Source: Engraulis encrasicolus (taxonomy: Eukaryota; Chordata; Actinopteri; Clupeiformes; Engraulidae). From it: 64,000 bases of DNA. The notes under the pieces were generated by a model that saw only the letters and a program-made list of their open reading frames with translations, was not told the origin of the DNA and searched no databases. Shown in pieces: positions 20,931 to 33,449 of the stretch. Within the stretch, counting starts at the first letter, position 1. Each line of letters begins with the position of its first letter. Both the position numbers and the translations under genes were made by a program. Location: positions 23,234,276 through 23,298,275 of the forward strand of contig NC_085868.1 in NCBI RefSeq assembly GCF_034702125.1, given 5' to 3'.

Positions 20931-22879
20931 GGCTGGAGATTTAATGTGGCACCAGTGAATGCATTTCAGCAGAGACAAAACCTCTACTCAAGACATTACA
21001 CTACTCATTATGGGTTAAAAGCCTTTTCCTGCTTCACTGGTAGGACTAGATAATAGCACCTTCTCAGTGCCTCGTTGGCATTGTATTGCATGATGCTGTG
21101 CTTTCACTTTATGTTTCAGAACCACTTCAGAGCTCTTCTATGCCCATTATGAATGAACGTCTCTGAAAGCGAATGGCCTACAGGTGGATTTGAACCTTAG
21201 AACAGAGACAGAAAAACAAGATGGAGAAGATGGGTTAACCCAAAACCGATCAGAGGACCTTATGAAGCCATGATCGCCTTCATCTGATAAAGTTAAGAAG
21301 CTGTTCAGCATGTCTCCGACAATCCGACCACAGGTAGCTTTTGAACAGAGACAGAAAATAGTAGTGGTTGGGATACACTAGAAAGCAATAACCTACTACA
21401 TATAAACTGCCAGTGGTCACAGACGTTCGTATGGTGGAGAATGCTGGAGCTTTGAATATGGACCGGAAACCAGGCAGGAAACCCAAATCAGACAGAAACC
21501 CAAAACTGAACAGAACTTCATTTTGAGCTTTTTAATATATTAGAGAGGGTTTTATTTTTACTCCTGGTCCAAAATGATTTATGGTACTGTCATTAAATAT
21601 TCAACAGTGCGACCCAGTCTTAAAAAACGTGACTTACAAGAAATTCTAGTAGAATGGCTTCCAAGGCTGGAAGAAATTAAGTATTATTACAACGCAGTCA
21701 GCTTCATACCCTGTGTGACTGTACAACACACTGTACAAAAACACAGTGAGAGGAATTAGATGAAAATCAACAGGACCTGCCTACTGACCCCACAAGCTAG
21801 GATTTCTGAAACCAATAAAAAAGACCACCTTTACAGTTGTGATGTTGTCTTACACCCCCATAACATATGAGTGACACCTGGACTAGTAGCAAAAGCATGT
21901 GCAAGGTGAAAATTGTGCACGAGCAAGAGACACAAAAGTCCTTGCTGGATGCATTTTTGGAGTTCTAGAAATAAGGGCAAGAGGAGGAAAAGGAGGGCAC
22001 AAGGTCATCCCAATGTCTGCCAAGTTGAAATCCCTCCTACTGCTCCAACATTATCTAGGCAATTCCCACATCCCCCCCCCCCCCCCCACACACACACACA
22101 CAGACATTTGATTTACCCCATACATTATGCTCAATCAGATACAATTCTGCTATTTCTTACAGTTTACATAGTAACTGCTGTTAATAGGTATAGCATAAAA
22201 GACTAAGAACACTGAGCATCCCATGTCTTTTCCTTTTAAAATAAATCTTACGCATCAGTCCATTGCTGAAATTGGTGACACATTTTGTTAATCAGAGAAT
22301 GAACCTACTCTGACAGCATTATGATTTGTTAATCGACTCTGACACCATTATAATTTGTTTCCTAGTCACTTAGGCTGTGAACATAATTCAGTCCCTTTCA
22401 ACATATGGAACTTTTAACGAGGGTCTATTTAGAGTGTCAACAAATATCACTAAAAGTAGTTGATAATTTCCTGTAAACAACACATTTGACTAATTAATCT
22501 ATTGTAAGGCATTGATTTTGCCTGTGTTTGATTTAAACGGGCATAATTTTGATATACTGTCACTGTCATGGACTGTGTGTTCATGATGGGAAGCCTGTTC
22601 AAAGGGAACTGCTGGGCTGCTGGCTCTGCCTCACACGGTGGTCTCTCCATAATTAATTCATGATTTTTTGAATATCAATTATCCAAAAGCCTGTCATGAC
22701 TCACGACTGAAAAATGTCACATTAGTGTTGGCTAGTTGAGATCATTTGACCACAGCAGTTTGAAACAGTCATAACTTATAGAAGGGGTTTTAGAAACACA
22801 GCAACTCATGTAGGCTACACACGTCAGGTAGCATATCTGCATGACTGATGCAGCATAGAACTACAGTGAAAGTGCAAAA
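20931..22879. other. Intergenic, nothing firm
   Basis: No gene is supported. A poly-C run followed by a short (CA)n lies at about 22072-22102. Confidence 0.45.
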
Positions 22880-23005
22880 AAAAAAGTGACAGTGACCTTG
22901 TAGGCCAATGATTTATCCTACAACAACATGCACCTGCATGATCAACTATAGCCTACATGATGAGGTCCACAGAGGCAAAAAGAGGGGTAGGCTAACTGTC
23001 AAAAC
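22880..23005 (+). repeat. Diverged direct repeat, copy 2
   Basis: Partner of 20810-20930. It shares AGTGACAGTGAC, ATGAGGTCCACAGAGGC and GGCTAACTGTCAAAACATC. Confidence 0.65.
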
Positions 23006-23206
23006 ATCAACTAGTGAGAATGTTTATCATTCTGTTACCGAATGATGTTATGTGTTTACCGGTTGGCCTTTCTTTCCTTTCAGTGCTTCTGCCGAGCGAG
23101 CACAGTAGAACTATTGCCCAACCTACCCTCCCTGCTGAAACCTGAGAGAGAAAGTAACTACTTGAGTGCTGATGCACTCAGCGATACTAGGTCAGAAAGC
23201 CATTCG

Positions 23207-23407
23207 ATGGCTGCCAACTTTATACTCCGTCTTATTCCATTGTTTGGCGTCATCGTTGTGGTCCGTTGTTGTTGTTTATACTATGCCGTTTTCAATATCC
23301 TGCAAAGTGATGGGTCGTTGACACCACGGCAGGCACGCGCGCACCCCCTACCACTACTGGACTACGGCGTCGTTTCGGGTGTGTGCAACTACAGACAGAG
23401 AACATAG
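23207..23407 (+). CDS. Small open frame, hypothetical, low support
   Basis: An ATG at 23207 opens a 66-codon frame with a hydrophobic N-terminus (residues 4-22, then a Cys cluster), which would read as a signal anchor. I recognise no family. The frame upstream is also open to 23042. No splice sites or conserved motifs support it, and the flanks are repeat-rich. It is listed only because it is the best frame in this part of the window and may be noise. Confidence 0.12.
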   Translation: MAANFILRLIPLFGVIVVVRCCCLYYAVFNILQSDGSLTPRQARAHPLPLLDYGVVSGVCNYRQRT

Positions 23408-25690
23408 ATGGTGTACTGAGATAAGTAGAAGCCAGGAAAGAAGGTGAGCCACATGTAAACATTCATGTGTAAGTTCAGTGACACACTGAAGTGTCGGGGG
23501 GAACAGGAAACCCGCAACATTCAAACACAACAGACCACCACCACAGCAACCACCACAAGCTAACGTGCCATGCCATCCCATTGCCTATTGTACTGCTGAA
23601 CACCTCACACAAAGCCACAATGCACGACGAGGACCAACACAGTGCACGAATACAAATCCGTGGCATTTCATCCCTTCAGTTCCATCTCGTCTCAAACTTT
23701 CCCGAGGTTGATTCAACAGCCCCGACGGCGCTGCAGCCATCAACATATTGCAAACGAAGTGAGGGCACCGCCGCTAGCTATCATCAGCAACTCTACCTCC
23801 CGTCAAGCTACCACCATCAACTTTGCGCTCAGTTCTATTCATTATCACGTCGGTCTTACCTTGCAAATTTACCCCGATGATTCGAATAAAGCGGTGGTTC
23901 GGTGTGAAGCGTGTGCCTTTTGGTTTGATGTGGCATGTATTCGCTTTTGAAACTTTCGTAGTGAATTATCCGTTCGATTTGATTCCTTGGACTCGCAGTC
24001 GCCCTTCTCGCAGGCCCAGAAAGTCTGCTGCTAGTCGGCAGCCAGTCTCCCTACCTTCGGCACAACCCACACTGCCTAGCTGAGTGACGTCATCACCGCC
24101 CAGGCAAAATCAGCGTTGTCTCAAAGCTCATAGGGATGGTGGGAGAAAAGATGCTGATGACAGAGGTAGTTAGATTAACTTCCTAAAAAAACATCCCGTG
24201 ACAGGCATAGTGTAAAACCTTCTGCGCTAACGTTGCCATGGGTGTAGGGGGCATGTAGAAAAAGGCTTTAAAGAACAAATATACTTGGATGGGCCACGGC
24301 AGGACAGAAGACGTCCCATGAAAGAATGAAAAAGAAAACTTGCACACACTATAGAAGGAAGTGTAGGTATGATACTGTGCAATAGTGCTGCTAAGGAATG
24401 TGATCTGAAGACCTTTCATCAGAAAGTGCTGGGCCATGTTCAATAGACAGCAGGCTCTACATTGTAGCCTACCAGATTATCATCCTCTGAACTTCTCGGT
24501 TTGAAGGGTGAATTTGCTGAAATGCTTCAGCCAAAATGAACAGCCTACATGTTTTATAGAAATGGCTTAATTAAAACTTTGAGCTTCAGAGTACTGATTT
24601 AAAGCCTCTTTCAGAACATTCTAGATGAGCGTCATTTCTCTTGGTTAGATTCCTCCACTACTTTAATTAAATGTTTATGGGAATTAATTAGTTCTGCTCT
24701 GTCATGTCACATGTGTCTCCAAGAAAGAGTGGGATGTGTTAAATATGTATGTTTTGGAACATGGTTAAAGGAGCAGACAAATTCATAATGGTTTTGTTAG
24801 CACTGTATTAAGTGTTTTCCAGAAGATTGTAATTCACATAATATTGTGCAAAGTCTAGGCTACTTGGAAATCAAATGCATTTAAATAATCTGTTCTTGCT
24901 TTTGTTTTGAACTTGTGCATACCCTTCTTTCTTACCCCCAAAAGAACACAATTAAACTATTACTTCTTTGAGCATACATGTGCATCTCCAGAAATCACAA
25001 TGTCACAGAATGCTTTCAAAATAAAAAAATCAAGTTATTTTGTTTGTTTGTAGTTTTCTTGATTCTGTCTTATAGCTGCTGAAAATCTATACTTCATAAT
25101 CTGAGAAAATGTAAACATTCCTGCATATTCCTGTCTTCCCCATTACATTACAAAAATACATTTGAACAATGCCAGCCTTCCAAAAATGTTAATTCTCATG
25201 TCCCCATCACTTACAGCCGGCTTCCTTGGGCTTGAATCCTAGTGCCATTGCAGTGCAGAATGTGGAACTGTGTTAAAAGGAAACCGTGGCCGGGAGTTTA
25301 CTTCCTGGACCTGGGATAGACACCTTCATGTGAAAGTGCACTGACTCCAACCTTTGTCCACTTCCCCCGGGAAGTTCATAGATAAGCATATCACCCAAGC
25401 TAAATAGATATTCTCCATAGATAAATAAGAATAGATAAAATGCACATAAGTCTAAAAGGAGTCAGCTGAGCTGAAAGTCTGACCATTTACATTATGGTAC
25501 ATTCGAGAGTGGCGGGAACTAGTGTGTTTCTGATCTACAAGGCGAAATGCATTGGAACAACTGTTTAAACGGGGTGAGAAAGTCCCAAACTGAGGCAAAT
25601 TCCAAGCATCCCAACTTCACCATGTTGGAAATTGAACCATCAGCACAACATTGGCAGTGTAGGATTGTACTGGTTATCACTGGTCTATCA
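23408..25690. other. Intergenic, nothing firm
   Basis: GC-richer sequence at 23490-24100 is open in two plus-strand frames, but with no consistent protein character and no recognisable domain. The remainder is AT-rich with no features I can support. Confidence 0.35.
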
Positions 25691-25699
25691 CGGTCACTC

Positions 25700-25925
25700 A
25701 CCATGTTAAATGCTCAGTATTATTTATTACTTCATCACTTTACTGGTATTGGACCATTGGTGTTACTTGTCCTGTCTTGCACTTGATGTCAGTCTGTAAA
25801 TGTCAGTCCTGTGTATGTCTATGTCCTTCATGGTATAGAGAGAAAACGTAATTTCAGTTTCCTTGTATGACCTGTGCATATGAAGAAACTGACAATAAAA
25901 GCTGACTTGACTTGGACTAGACTTG
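25700..25925 (+). mobile_element. Possible 3' tail of a non-LTR retrotransposon (LINE)
   Basis: The segment ends GAAGAAACTGACAATAAAAG then CTGACTTGACTTGG, a non-coding tail type that I associate with fish LINE families. No reverse transcriptase is present, so this would be a 5'-truncated copy. The family assignment is tentative and the 5' boundary arbitrary. Confidence 0.4.
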
Positions 25926-27546
25926 ACCAGTGACATTAATACTATATTTAACAAATTTATTTGGAACAGATATTCTGAGCTTGTTGACAAAACAAGTTGA
26001 ACTGGATGCTTGCAAACCAATTCATGAACATTGCCGACACTAAACATTGTGTCAACATTGTTCCTTAATGATATATTATTAGATTGTTGTGTTGACATCA
26101 CAACTTTCAATGTGAGGAAGTCGGCATGCTTCAATGTGGCCCCAGCTCAGGGCTTTAACATTCTGCTTCAACAGCCTTTCCAATGCCTTCCAGCTAGTAG
26201 AAGGTCAGTCAGAAACAGCCTAGCTCCCACCGGTTTGTAACTAAACATTTAGGAAGCACCTGCCCACCATTGCATTGGTATTTGATACTAGCTAACCCAT
26301 TATTGCATTTGTATTCGATTGAATGTTAGAGGCCACATTAGGCATGGCACAAGATTCATTTTTAACTTAAATACGTTTTGTATGTCATTACATTTGTACA
26401 TGATAACTTGCTGTAAAACTTAAGAGCGCTGATTGGTTAATTTATTCCGATTTGTAAGGCATCCTTTGGCATCAAATAAAAAACTGCCACTGAAAACTAT
26501 CAGAAATGACAAAAGTAATGTAAATTTCCAAGAATTCAATCAACTCTCATGAAAGTAACCAAGTAAGGAATATACTGCACAGTGCTTCAGTATTTGTCCC
26601 TAAGTAATTGCAATGGGCTCCCCCTATTGGCTGAAAGCAGAATTGTCAGTTACTGCTTCAAATAATTTTCCATAGTGACGCTGGATCTGCTTGACTCTTC
26701 TACACGCACCCCGATAAAAAGGCACTCCCACTTACTAGGGTAAGGCAATTGAATGGAACAGTCAGAAATGCAATTGAAAATTCTCAAGCCATAATATTGT
26801 TTAATTTTACTACAGTATTGAGTTTCCTTATATTCTGTTCATCCCATGGTGTGTTGACACATTGCTCCGTGAAAGTACATTACCACATCTGTCACAATGC
26901 AATTCTACCCAGGCCCCGTGATAAGCTTTTTTCACCATCACATCAGTCAAGTTCTGTTTCGAAGTGAAGCAAGTATATTGGACAACCGGTTTAAGGCAAA
27001 AACACATTGGTGGTTATGTTGTATATGCCTATGCCATCGGATGCCACTTATAACTGCTTCCGACAGTGTTCAAAAGCGTCTGTCGTCACATGAAAAAAGA
27101 CCCATTCTCATCTTGCACTTTTGTATTGTTCATAGCAGACCGTCATTTACTGATCTTCCCTGCTGGAAAAATCTAGACTGGGACCAGTTTGATTCCACCT
27201 TGTATTACCACTTGGGGGTGTCCAAGAAGTGAACACCACATCTCTTTTCATCTGGCTCCCTCTACTGTCTTTATGTTGTCACTGGAGCATGCATCCATAA
27301 TGACAACTGTACGTGTAGGTAGGTATACATTAAAAAAATAAATAACTTTAAAACACAAATCTAAAAATATATATATTGTGCAAAAACGACAGTCCTTTGA
27401 GTGTCCTGTTAACCATAGTCCATGTCCATGTGAGTTCTTGTGCAATGAACTCACTTTGTAGGCTTCACCTGCCTGCATACATCCACAAATAAGTCCATTT
27501 TGTTGCACGTTAATTGATTCCAGAGAGTGAGACAAGTTCACAGTCT

Positions 27547-28306
27547 TCAGCTCTGAGTCAGCTCCAGTCTCCTGTCTGTTGCAGGCGCTTCAACAACTTC
27601 TCCGCTCATGAAATCGTCCTGTCAAAGGGAGAAATGGACAGACAGAAGCAGTGGTTACATTTTGGTACTTCTTCGGGAAAGAATAAGGATCTTCACACAC
27701 AATTTGGTAAGTTACTACTTCTTTTTTTGTCTCCAAGACAAAAAATCCAGAATTAGAGAAAACATCGTGTTGACAGAAATGCTGCAAGTTCAGCTGCCTC
27801 ACCAACCTGATCATAGATAACTTTTACTATTAGGGAACAGCTTGGACACGTCGCCACTTCTTCCCCGTTCTCCAAATCTTCCTGTAAGGGCACATCCAAA
27901 CTTCTGTCACAAATAATTCTAAGATCACAAATGCCCTACCTGCCTCTTGAACATGGGACAAGCCCTGTTCCAACACCAAACAACATTCAACAACAGGGTT
28001 TACAACTTGGTATCTACTGTAGCCTATTAGCGTATTGTAACTTACACTTTTCACACCATCTTTCACTACCCATGAGTAAGCGTATTATTTCAGGACTTGA
28101 CATTAAGATATGAGACTTGACTGAGGGGGTCAGAAATAGCGAGTTTATCAGAATGCTGGTACAACCAGGCGCCACTGCACTTTCAAAGGTGTACTTACTT
28201 TGGTAATAGCGAACCTATCTCCGCACGGACACGGGTAATAGTACGTTTCTGTATCTTCGTCATATTCAAAATCCTCTATTTCGATTTCGTCGTGAAAAAC
28301 AGACAT
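27547..28306 (-). CDS. dph3: Diphthamide biosynthesis protein 3 (CSL-type zinc finger), three coding exons
   Basis: DPH3 is a small cytosolic iron/zinc-binding electron carrier that, with DPH1-DPH2, helps build diphthamide on elongation factor 2; with DPH4 it belongs to the CSL zinc-finger family. Coding exons on the minus strand are 28306-28199 (36 codons from the ATG), 27881-27807 (25 codons) and 27618-27547 (23 codons plus TGA), giving 84 residues against about 82 in human. Introns are 27882-28198 (GTAAGT..CAG) and 27619-27806 (GTTGGT..CAG), both falling between codons. The N-terminus has the acidic [13 protein letters not shown] stretch. Zinc ligands are C26 and C28 (PCPCGD) and C48 and C51 (CPSC, followed by SL, the CSL motif). 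The start at 28306 is the first ATG of exon 1; the frame is open further upstream without an ATG. The C-terminal F.CGE motif of relatives reads FMSGE here, so one Cys is Ser; this is not one of the four zinc ligands. Intact introns rule out a retrocopy. Confidence 0.96.
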
Positions 28307-30066
28307 TTCAAAGGTTTTGAGGTGCCACTGGGAACCAAACACGCGACACTCCCTCGCCCACCAAGATGACGCAAATTGACTGACAAATGTCGCTGCAAAA
28401 TGACATCATAACATCAAATAAGTGCATACGTGTAGCATGCCAGCAGAGGGCAGCAAAGCCGCTTTCTGAGGACAGTCTGACAGTGTCCATCCACACTCTC
28501 AGGTCTTCTAATAAACTCATCTGCTAAAGGTAGGCCTAAGATTACATCTAAAACACAATCCTTCATTCAGCCTTCTCCATTACATTGCATTACACACACT
28601 AGATGCCATAGAAATATTTCTATCATGACATGCAACTGGAGTCACATTTTATGCAATAAAATACCTTGTTATCCAGGAATATGTCTAATTTTACTCTAAT
28701 ATAGCCAGCACATTGCATGTCGGGGTTGTAAACAATTTGTGAGAAAGTCCCGATGGTGCATGATAAATAATGCAGAATGTAGAGTAGTATTAGCAACAGT
28801 TGCCACTGTCATACACATTAGCAACTTATACAGGGCCAAGAAAGCAGCCAGGGGACAAGCAACTTGGCAAGCCAGACTTGCCATAAACCCTGATATTGTT
28901 GAGCTGAGGTCAGAATATAACTTTGGCTGCGCTTAAAAGTTATTTAGGGGGAGTTGGCAGTCGGATAGGTGTACAACAGTAGATGCAGTGAGCTGCAATA
29001 AAATGGGCCTGTTATAAAGTTAAAAAAAAAAAAAGATGGGCCTGTACAACATGTTGCTGAGTGGAAGTCGAGAACCGATAGAAATGCTGTGAAGTGACCT
29101 GCAGTTGATTTTTTTGTATTTATGTTTACGTATTAGAATAGAGAATCTTTGATCTAGGCCCAGTGTACAGTTGCAACACTGACCGCAATGTCCAGCACAT
29201 GGTAAAAGCAAAAATGATGTAGCAAAAATAATAAAAGATCTTAAAAGGATGTTAAAAGGATATTATTATTACAGCTTGTTACCAGCCTCAGCGAACGACA
29301 GGAAGAATATTGGAAAGGGTGAAACTCAACTATTTAACTTGAGGTGAGGTGGGAAATGAGCATATTTCCAAAAATGATGAAATGTCACTGTAGCCTTTTA
29401 GTGCAGATGGGGTCGCTGGCGGCCTATTCACTATAAATACTCTACTACATCATAACAACATTGCTATGACATTACTGAGAGAAGATTAAAAGATTAAGAC
29501 ATAGCCATTACAATTTTGGTGACAGTAAGGTTATAACATAGGCTCTTCTCTAAGGGGCCTTTTATATTTAAAAAAAAAATGGCATTGATGGCATATAAAT
29601 TATGAATTGAAAAAAGACAACCTTACAGAAAACAGAGAATGGTAAGGTATAGGTAATAGGTCATACAAAAACATTTTCTCTCGTGTTCTTTTGTTATCAT
29701 CTTTTGTGTCCTTTTTGTGTCCATATATCTGTCTAGTTAAGACGTCTTCAAGCAACTGCTGCAGGTGTCATGTTTCCCCTCCCGGTTTCTCTTAAACGGG
29801 CTCCCTCGTATTAATCAGCGCCGCATTAAGGCAATTACTTACATTGTCAACACATAAGTCCCAGGCTAAATGAAATGGCTCCTTCTGGTCAGATCACGTT
29901 ACAGCTGTCCTTTTCAATATGTCCCTGTTTGGATGCCATAGGAGGACCTATTAACATGCTAACCATTCTTACAGTGCCAGCATACGTATATGTCTGTGAG
30001 GGACGCAAGTTGGGGCATGTGCAGTTATAATTCATTGCAATAATTAGTAATGGGCAGGTAGATTGA
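28307..30066. other. Upstream flank of dph3 and intergenic sequence
   Basis: The promoter and 5' UTR of dph3 should lie at about 28307-28500, but no TATA box or other clear element is visible. No divergent gene could be supported. The rest holds nothing I recognise. Confidence 0.4.
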
Positions 30067-30356
30067 CACGACCCACTACCACCTTGGCTATTGAGAGGAT
30101 ACACTTCTTTTTTAAACTCACTTGTTTACCACCACACATGCTTGACACCATCTAAAGCAAATTTGTTTATCTTGGTCTCAAGAGAGATGAAGAGACCAAG
30201 GATATGGATCACTGGAACCATATCGTGTGATCTGAAGAGACCAAGATAAACAAATTTACATTAGATGGTGTCAAGCATGTGCGGTGGTAAACAAGTGGGT
30301 TTCACAAAAAATGTGTATCCTCTCAATAGCCAAGCATGGTAGTGGGTCTGACGTGG
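30067..30356. repeat. Inverted duplication within a Tc1 relic
   Basis: A left arm at about 30067-30180 is an inverted copy of a right arm at about 30237-30356. Both contain GATGGTGTCAAGCATGTG, AAACAAATTTG/AAACAAATTTA and GAGAGGATACA blocks. They are separated by about 56 bp. The right arm is in the sense of a Tc1 transposase gene. Confidence 0.88.
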
Positions 30357-30842
30357 TTTGGGGATGCATGAATGTTGTCAACATTGGCAATCTGAAATAC
30401 ACCTAAAAGACACATACATGTCAACATGCACTGTGACTACTGAAGCAGATCATGATATTCTCCATAGGATTGCATTCAAATCTCACACCAATCTATTTAA
30501 GCCAGATGCACACTCAAAATGTAAAAGTTCAATGCAAAGAAAGGTTGAAACGCACACCGATGACCTCCCTTTTAATCCCTTTTCATTTCGAGACGATTCG
30601 AGCCAACACGGCCCCTTCTCTACCAGATTTTAATCTGGGGTACTCACTTTTGTGAGAACATGTTCAAACATTAATGGCTGTATTTTGTTTTTTTCTGAGT
30701 GAACAAGAAATTTAAGCGGTTAAATATGTTGTTAAAAGGTCACTAATCATTGTGTCAAAGTGACATTTCTGTAATGCTTTCCTATGAAAAGATATACTCA
30801 CAAATCCGCAAAACTGTGAGGGGTGTACTCACTTTCGTAAGG
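30181..30842 (+). pseudogene. Tc1/mariner transposase relic and 3' terminal region
   Basis: Read in the plus direction, 30205-30380 resembles the central part of a Tc1-family transposase: a W..IV stretch, then SEETKINKF, DGVKHVRW, and the region equivalent to the G-rich VMVWGC segment, with several stops and frame breaks. The downstream stretch (30630-30842) matches the typical non-coding 3' end with GGTGTACTCACTTT motifs and AAAAGATATACTCAC. The 5' half of the gene is missing and replaced by the inverted copy at 30067-30180. It is non-functional. Identification is from memory of the family; a translated search would settle it. Confidence 0.8.
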
Positions 30843-31105
30843 GCGGGAGGAATAACGCAGTCCTCGTTTTGCGTTCACAACCACATTCACTAACGGACGT
30901 GACGTGTGTACTACCTGCATGTGATTGGTCGATGAAACGGTGATTTAGTGTGTTTCCGCCCTGTGAATTTACCTTTTTTTAATCGCTTTTGGGGTCGAGG
31001 TATTTGTTTATATTTGACGTGTACGCTCGTGAGCATTTAAAATCTTGTTTTTTTTCTAATTAGTTTGTCTTCTAAACAATGGCTTGTGAAGTGAACATTG
31101 ATAGC
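30841..31105 (+). repeat. Interspersed repeat, plus copy (partner at 51828-52083)
   Basis: About 260 bp containing GGAATAACGCAGTCCTCGTT, TGCATGTGATTGGTCGAT and GTACGCTCGTGAGCATT. An inverted copy lies at 51828-52083. The copies differ by scattered substitutions and short indels. It starts directly at the end of the Tc1 relic. Confidence 0.88.
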
Positions 31106-31155
31106 TTCATGCACAAAAATTTCGTGAGAATCTCTATTGCTAAATCTAGTAGCTA

Positions 31156-32120
31156 GGCCATTCTGCAACTGCGGGCCTTTTTGAATTCCCTGACTTAAAA
31201 ATACAAAATTGTATGAATTTCAATCCCAGTCATCTCAGAGTATCAAACAAACTTGGAAGAACACATTTTTAAAAGAAGTCGCAAAGAATTATGTATTACA
31301 CAAGTCATCTATATAGAAACAAAGCAATCTGAATGTAAATTCCCATATCATAATGCTGCGGTAAGGAAATGGGAAAGACATGTTGCGGTAAGGACATTTA
31401 AGGTAATATTGAAGAAAAAAGACACTCAGGAAGGTCTGAGGAGTCAGCTTTTTCTCAACCTATTTGCTTTACTCTAGTAACATTTTAATATTAATTTATT
31501 TCAACATTTTTATACAAAATGTGGAAATACTGGCCGTTGCGGTAAGGACACATAATAAGTGCTACATATGGAGTTGTAACATTTACTTTGATTTCTTCGA
31601 AATTTGGGACACAGATTGAGGGGGGGTCAAGCCATGTGTCCAGTGTGGTCTTCTTGAGTCTTCTTTTTCAATGACATCTAAGTTTGTTTGGCTAAGAGAA
31701 TTATATTTTCTTATGGCATTTCACAGTTGTTGCGGTAAGGACTCAAAAGTAAGGGACAAATGTAAAAAAAATTAAAATCTAACTAATTATGCTGGAATAC
31801 AAAAAAAAACTTAACCATCATTAAAAATATATTTTTCTGTAATAGATTGCATTTTAAATTTGTGTATTTTTTAGAGAATAAATCAATTTTAAACATTTAA
31901 ACATGGATTTTGCTGTCGTGGGACATTAGGGAAAGGGGTATTTTGGCATATATGAAGACATAAAAATGATATTAAATCACATTATTTCTTACCGATATAT
32001 TTTTTGAAAGTGTATCATATCATTGCACATACATCCCAATACCATTTCTGTATAAATTTTGGGAATTAAGTTTATTTTCATCCTTGGGACTTCAAAATGC
32101 CCGTAGTTGCAGAATGGCCC
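31156..32120. mobile_element. Non-coding DNA transposon with GGCCATTCTGCAACT ends, about 965 bp
   Basis: The left end reads GGCCATTCTGCAACTGCGGG and the right end, inverted, GGCCATTCTGCAACTACGGG, so terminal repeats are about 20 bp with one mismatch. The interior is AT-rich and holds four copies of GCGGTAAGGA (at 31358, 31385, about 31539 and about 31732). No transposase frame is seen. A target duplication is not evident. Confidence 0.8.
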
Positions 32121-32431
32121 ATCTACACTAACCTGTCTAAATGTTATCTAATTATTGAACTCTATTCCTAGTATAACTAAAAGTGTGAAATAAAAATCAC
32201 ATATACAATTGCATAACGTAATATAGCCTACCAAATAATATCACGGAATTGTATTTGGCTGAGTCAAGAAAGAATCAGGCGTGTATTTGAGATTAGGTGG
32301 CTTTTGGGAAATGCTATTGGGAAATGTAGCCTAGGTCTGAATTCATTAGGGACCTGGCATTTTCATATTATTTTGTTTGATTGTCTGCATCATCTTACTC
32401 AAGCACCCCCATCTCCAGTTGAAGCAAGAAA

Positions 32432-32553
32432 ATGGAAAGGACATGGAAGAAACTGAAGACTCTGAGTGATGACCTGCATGATCCAAAGGAAACTGGTGAG
32501 GAACAGAAGAGGGTCATCGGTCCTCCTCAACCACTGCCAATGAAGACAGCAAG
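32432..32553 (+). CDS. Candidate first coding exon of an unidentified gene
   Basis: An ATG at 32432, preceded by an in-frame stop at 32420, opens a 40-codon frame rich in Lys, Glu and Asp with normal-looking codon use. It runs into a good donor (AAG|GTAACA at 32553/32554), leaving two bases of a split codon. I recognise no family. It could be the first exon of the gene whose exon-like pieces continue to 37.4 kb, but the joins are not in consistent phase, so this remains a guess. Confidence 0.3.
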
Positions 32554-33027
32554 GTAACATTTGGGACTACAGTAGAATAGCATTACACATAAATGCTATA
32601 TATTCACAAAGTTAACCTAAAAAGGAACCTTATAAATGTATACGGCTTTGTCATGTTTAAAACATTCTGTCAAAAGAATGTATATGGCCATAATCATCAC
32701 TGTTTCCGTAGTCTCAATTTCCTCTGTATTGGCTTGTGCATTTACCTTCACCATGCTGTTATTTTCCCATGTATTTACCACAGACAGTTGTTGTTGTGGT
32801 ACACAATGAGCTGGTTCCAGTATGTAATTACATTGGCAGGTGTCCCACTGCCGATCCTCTTTGGGTACGCTGTGACACGAGTGACCCCCCTGGGCATGGT
32901 ATGGCTTGGTGTAGAGCCCATCTCCACTGGCAACAAAGTCACTGCTATCAAGCTGTACACTATTCACAGTAAAAGTGCTTAATTAGCCTCTCTGACTAGT
33001 CGTGTACATTTGACCATAATCATACTA

Positions 33028-33310
33028 TGGGCAGTCATGGGTAAGAGGTTAGGGTTTCAGACTTCCGACCCGACATGTTGGTGGGGGAATGTAGTCAACC
33101 AGTGCACTGCCCCATCCTCCTACATGACTGAGGTACCCTGATCATGGTGCCGTCCTGCCGCACTGCTCCCTAGGGGTGCCATTGAGGGCTGCCCCCTTGC
33201 AGGGTTGAGGCATAATTGCAATTTCGTTGTGTGCAGTGTTCACTTGTGTGCTGTGGAGTGCTGTGTCACAATGACAATGGGAGTTGGAGTTTCCCAGTTG
33301 GGCTTCATAA
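33028..33310 (+). mobile_element. tRNA-derived SINE
   Basis: The head resembles a tRNA promoter region (GGTAAGAGGTTAGGGTTTCA with a second box around GACCCGACATG). The body has TGACTGAGGTACCCTGA and GCTCCCTAGGG. It ends in TGACAATGGGAGTTGGAGTT and TTCCCAGTTGGGC. This layout is a fish SINE. Exact boundaries and target duplication are unclear. Confidence 0.75.
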
Positions 33311-33449
33311 TCTGCATCTCAATACTGGATTTTCATTGAAGATTATCATTCATCCAGGTCATTTTAGTCGAAAGATTATAGTTGTATGTCACTGAACTTC
33401 TTTTTGAAGTTTCATTTGTCTTTTTTGTTTTGTTTTGTTTTTTTACTTT

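Noticed and set aside
28308..28342. Extension of the dph3 start upstream to about 28342
   Set aside because: The extra codons have no ATG start and do not match the conserved DPH3 N-terminus, which begins at the ATG at 28306.
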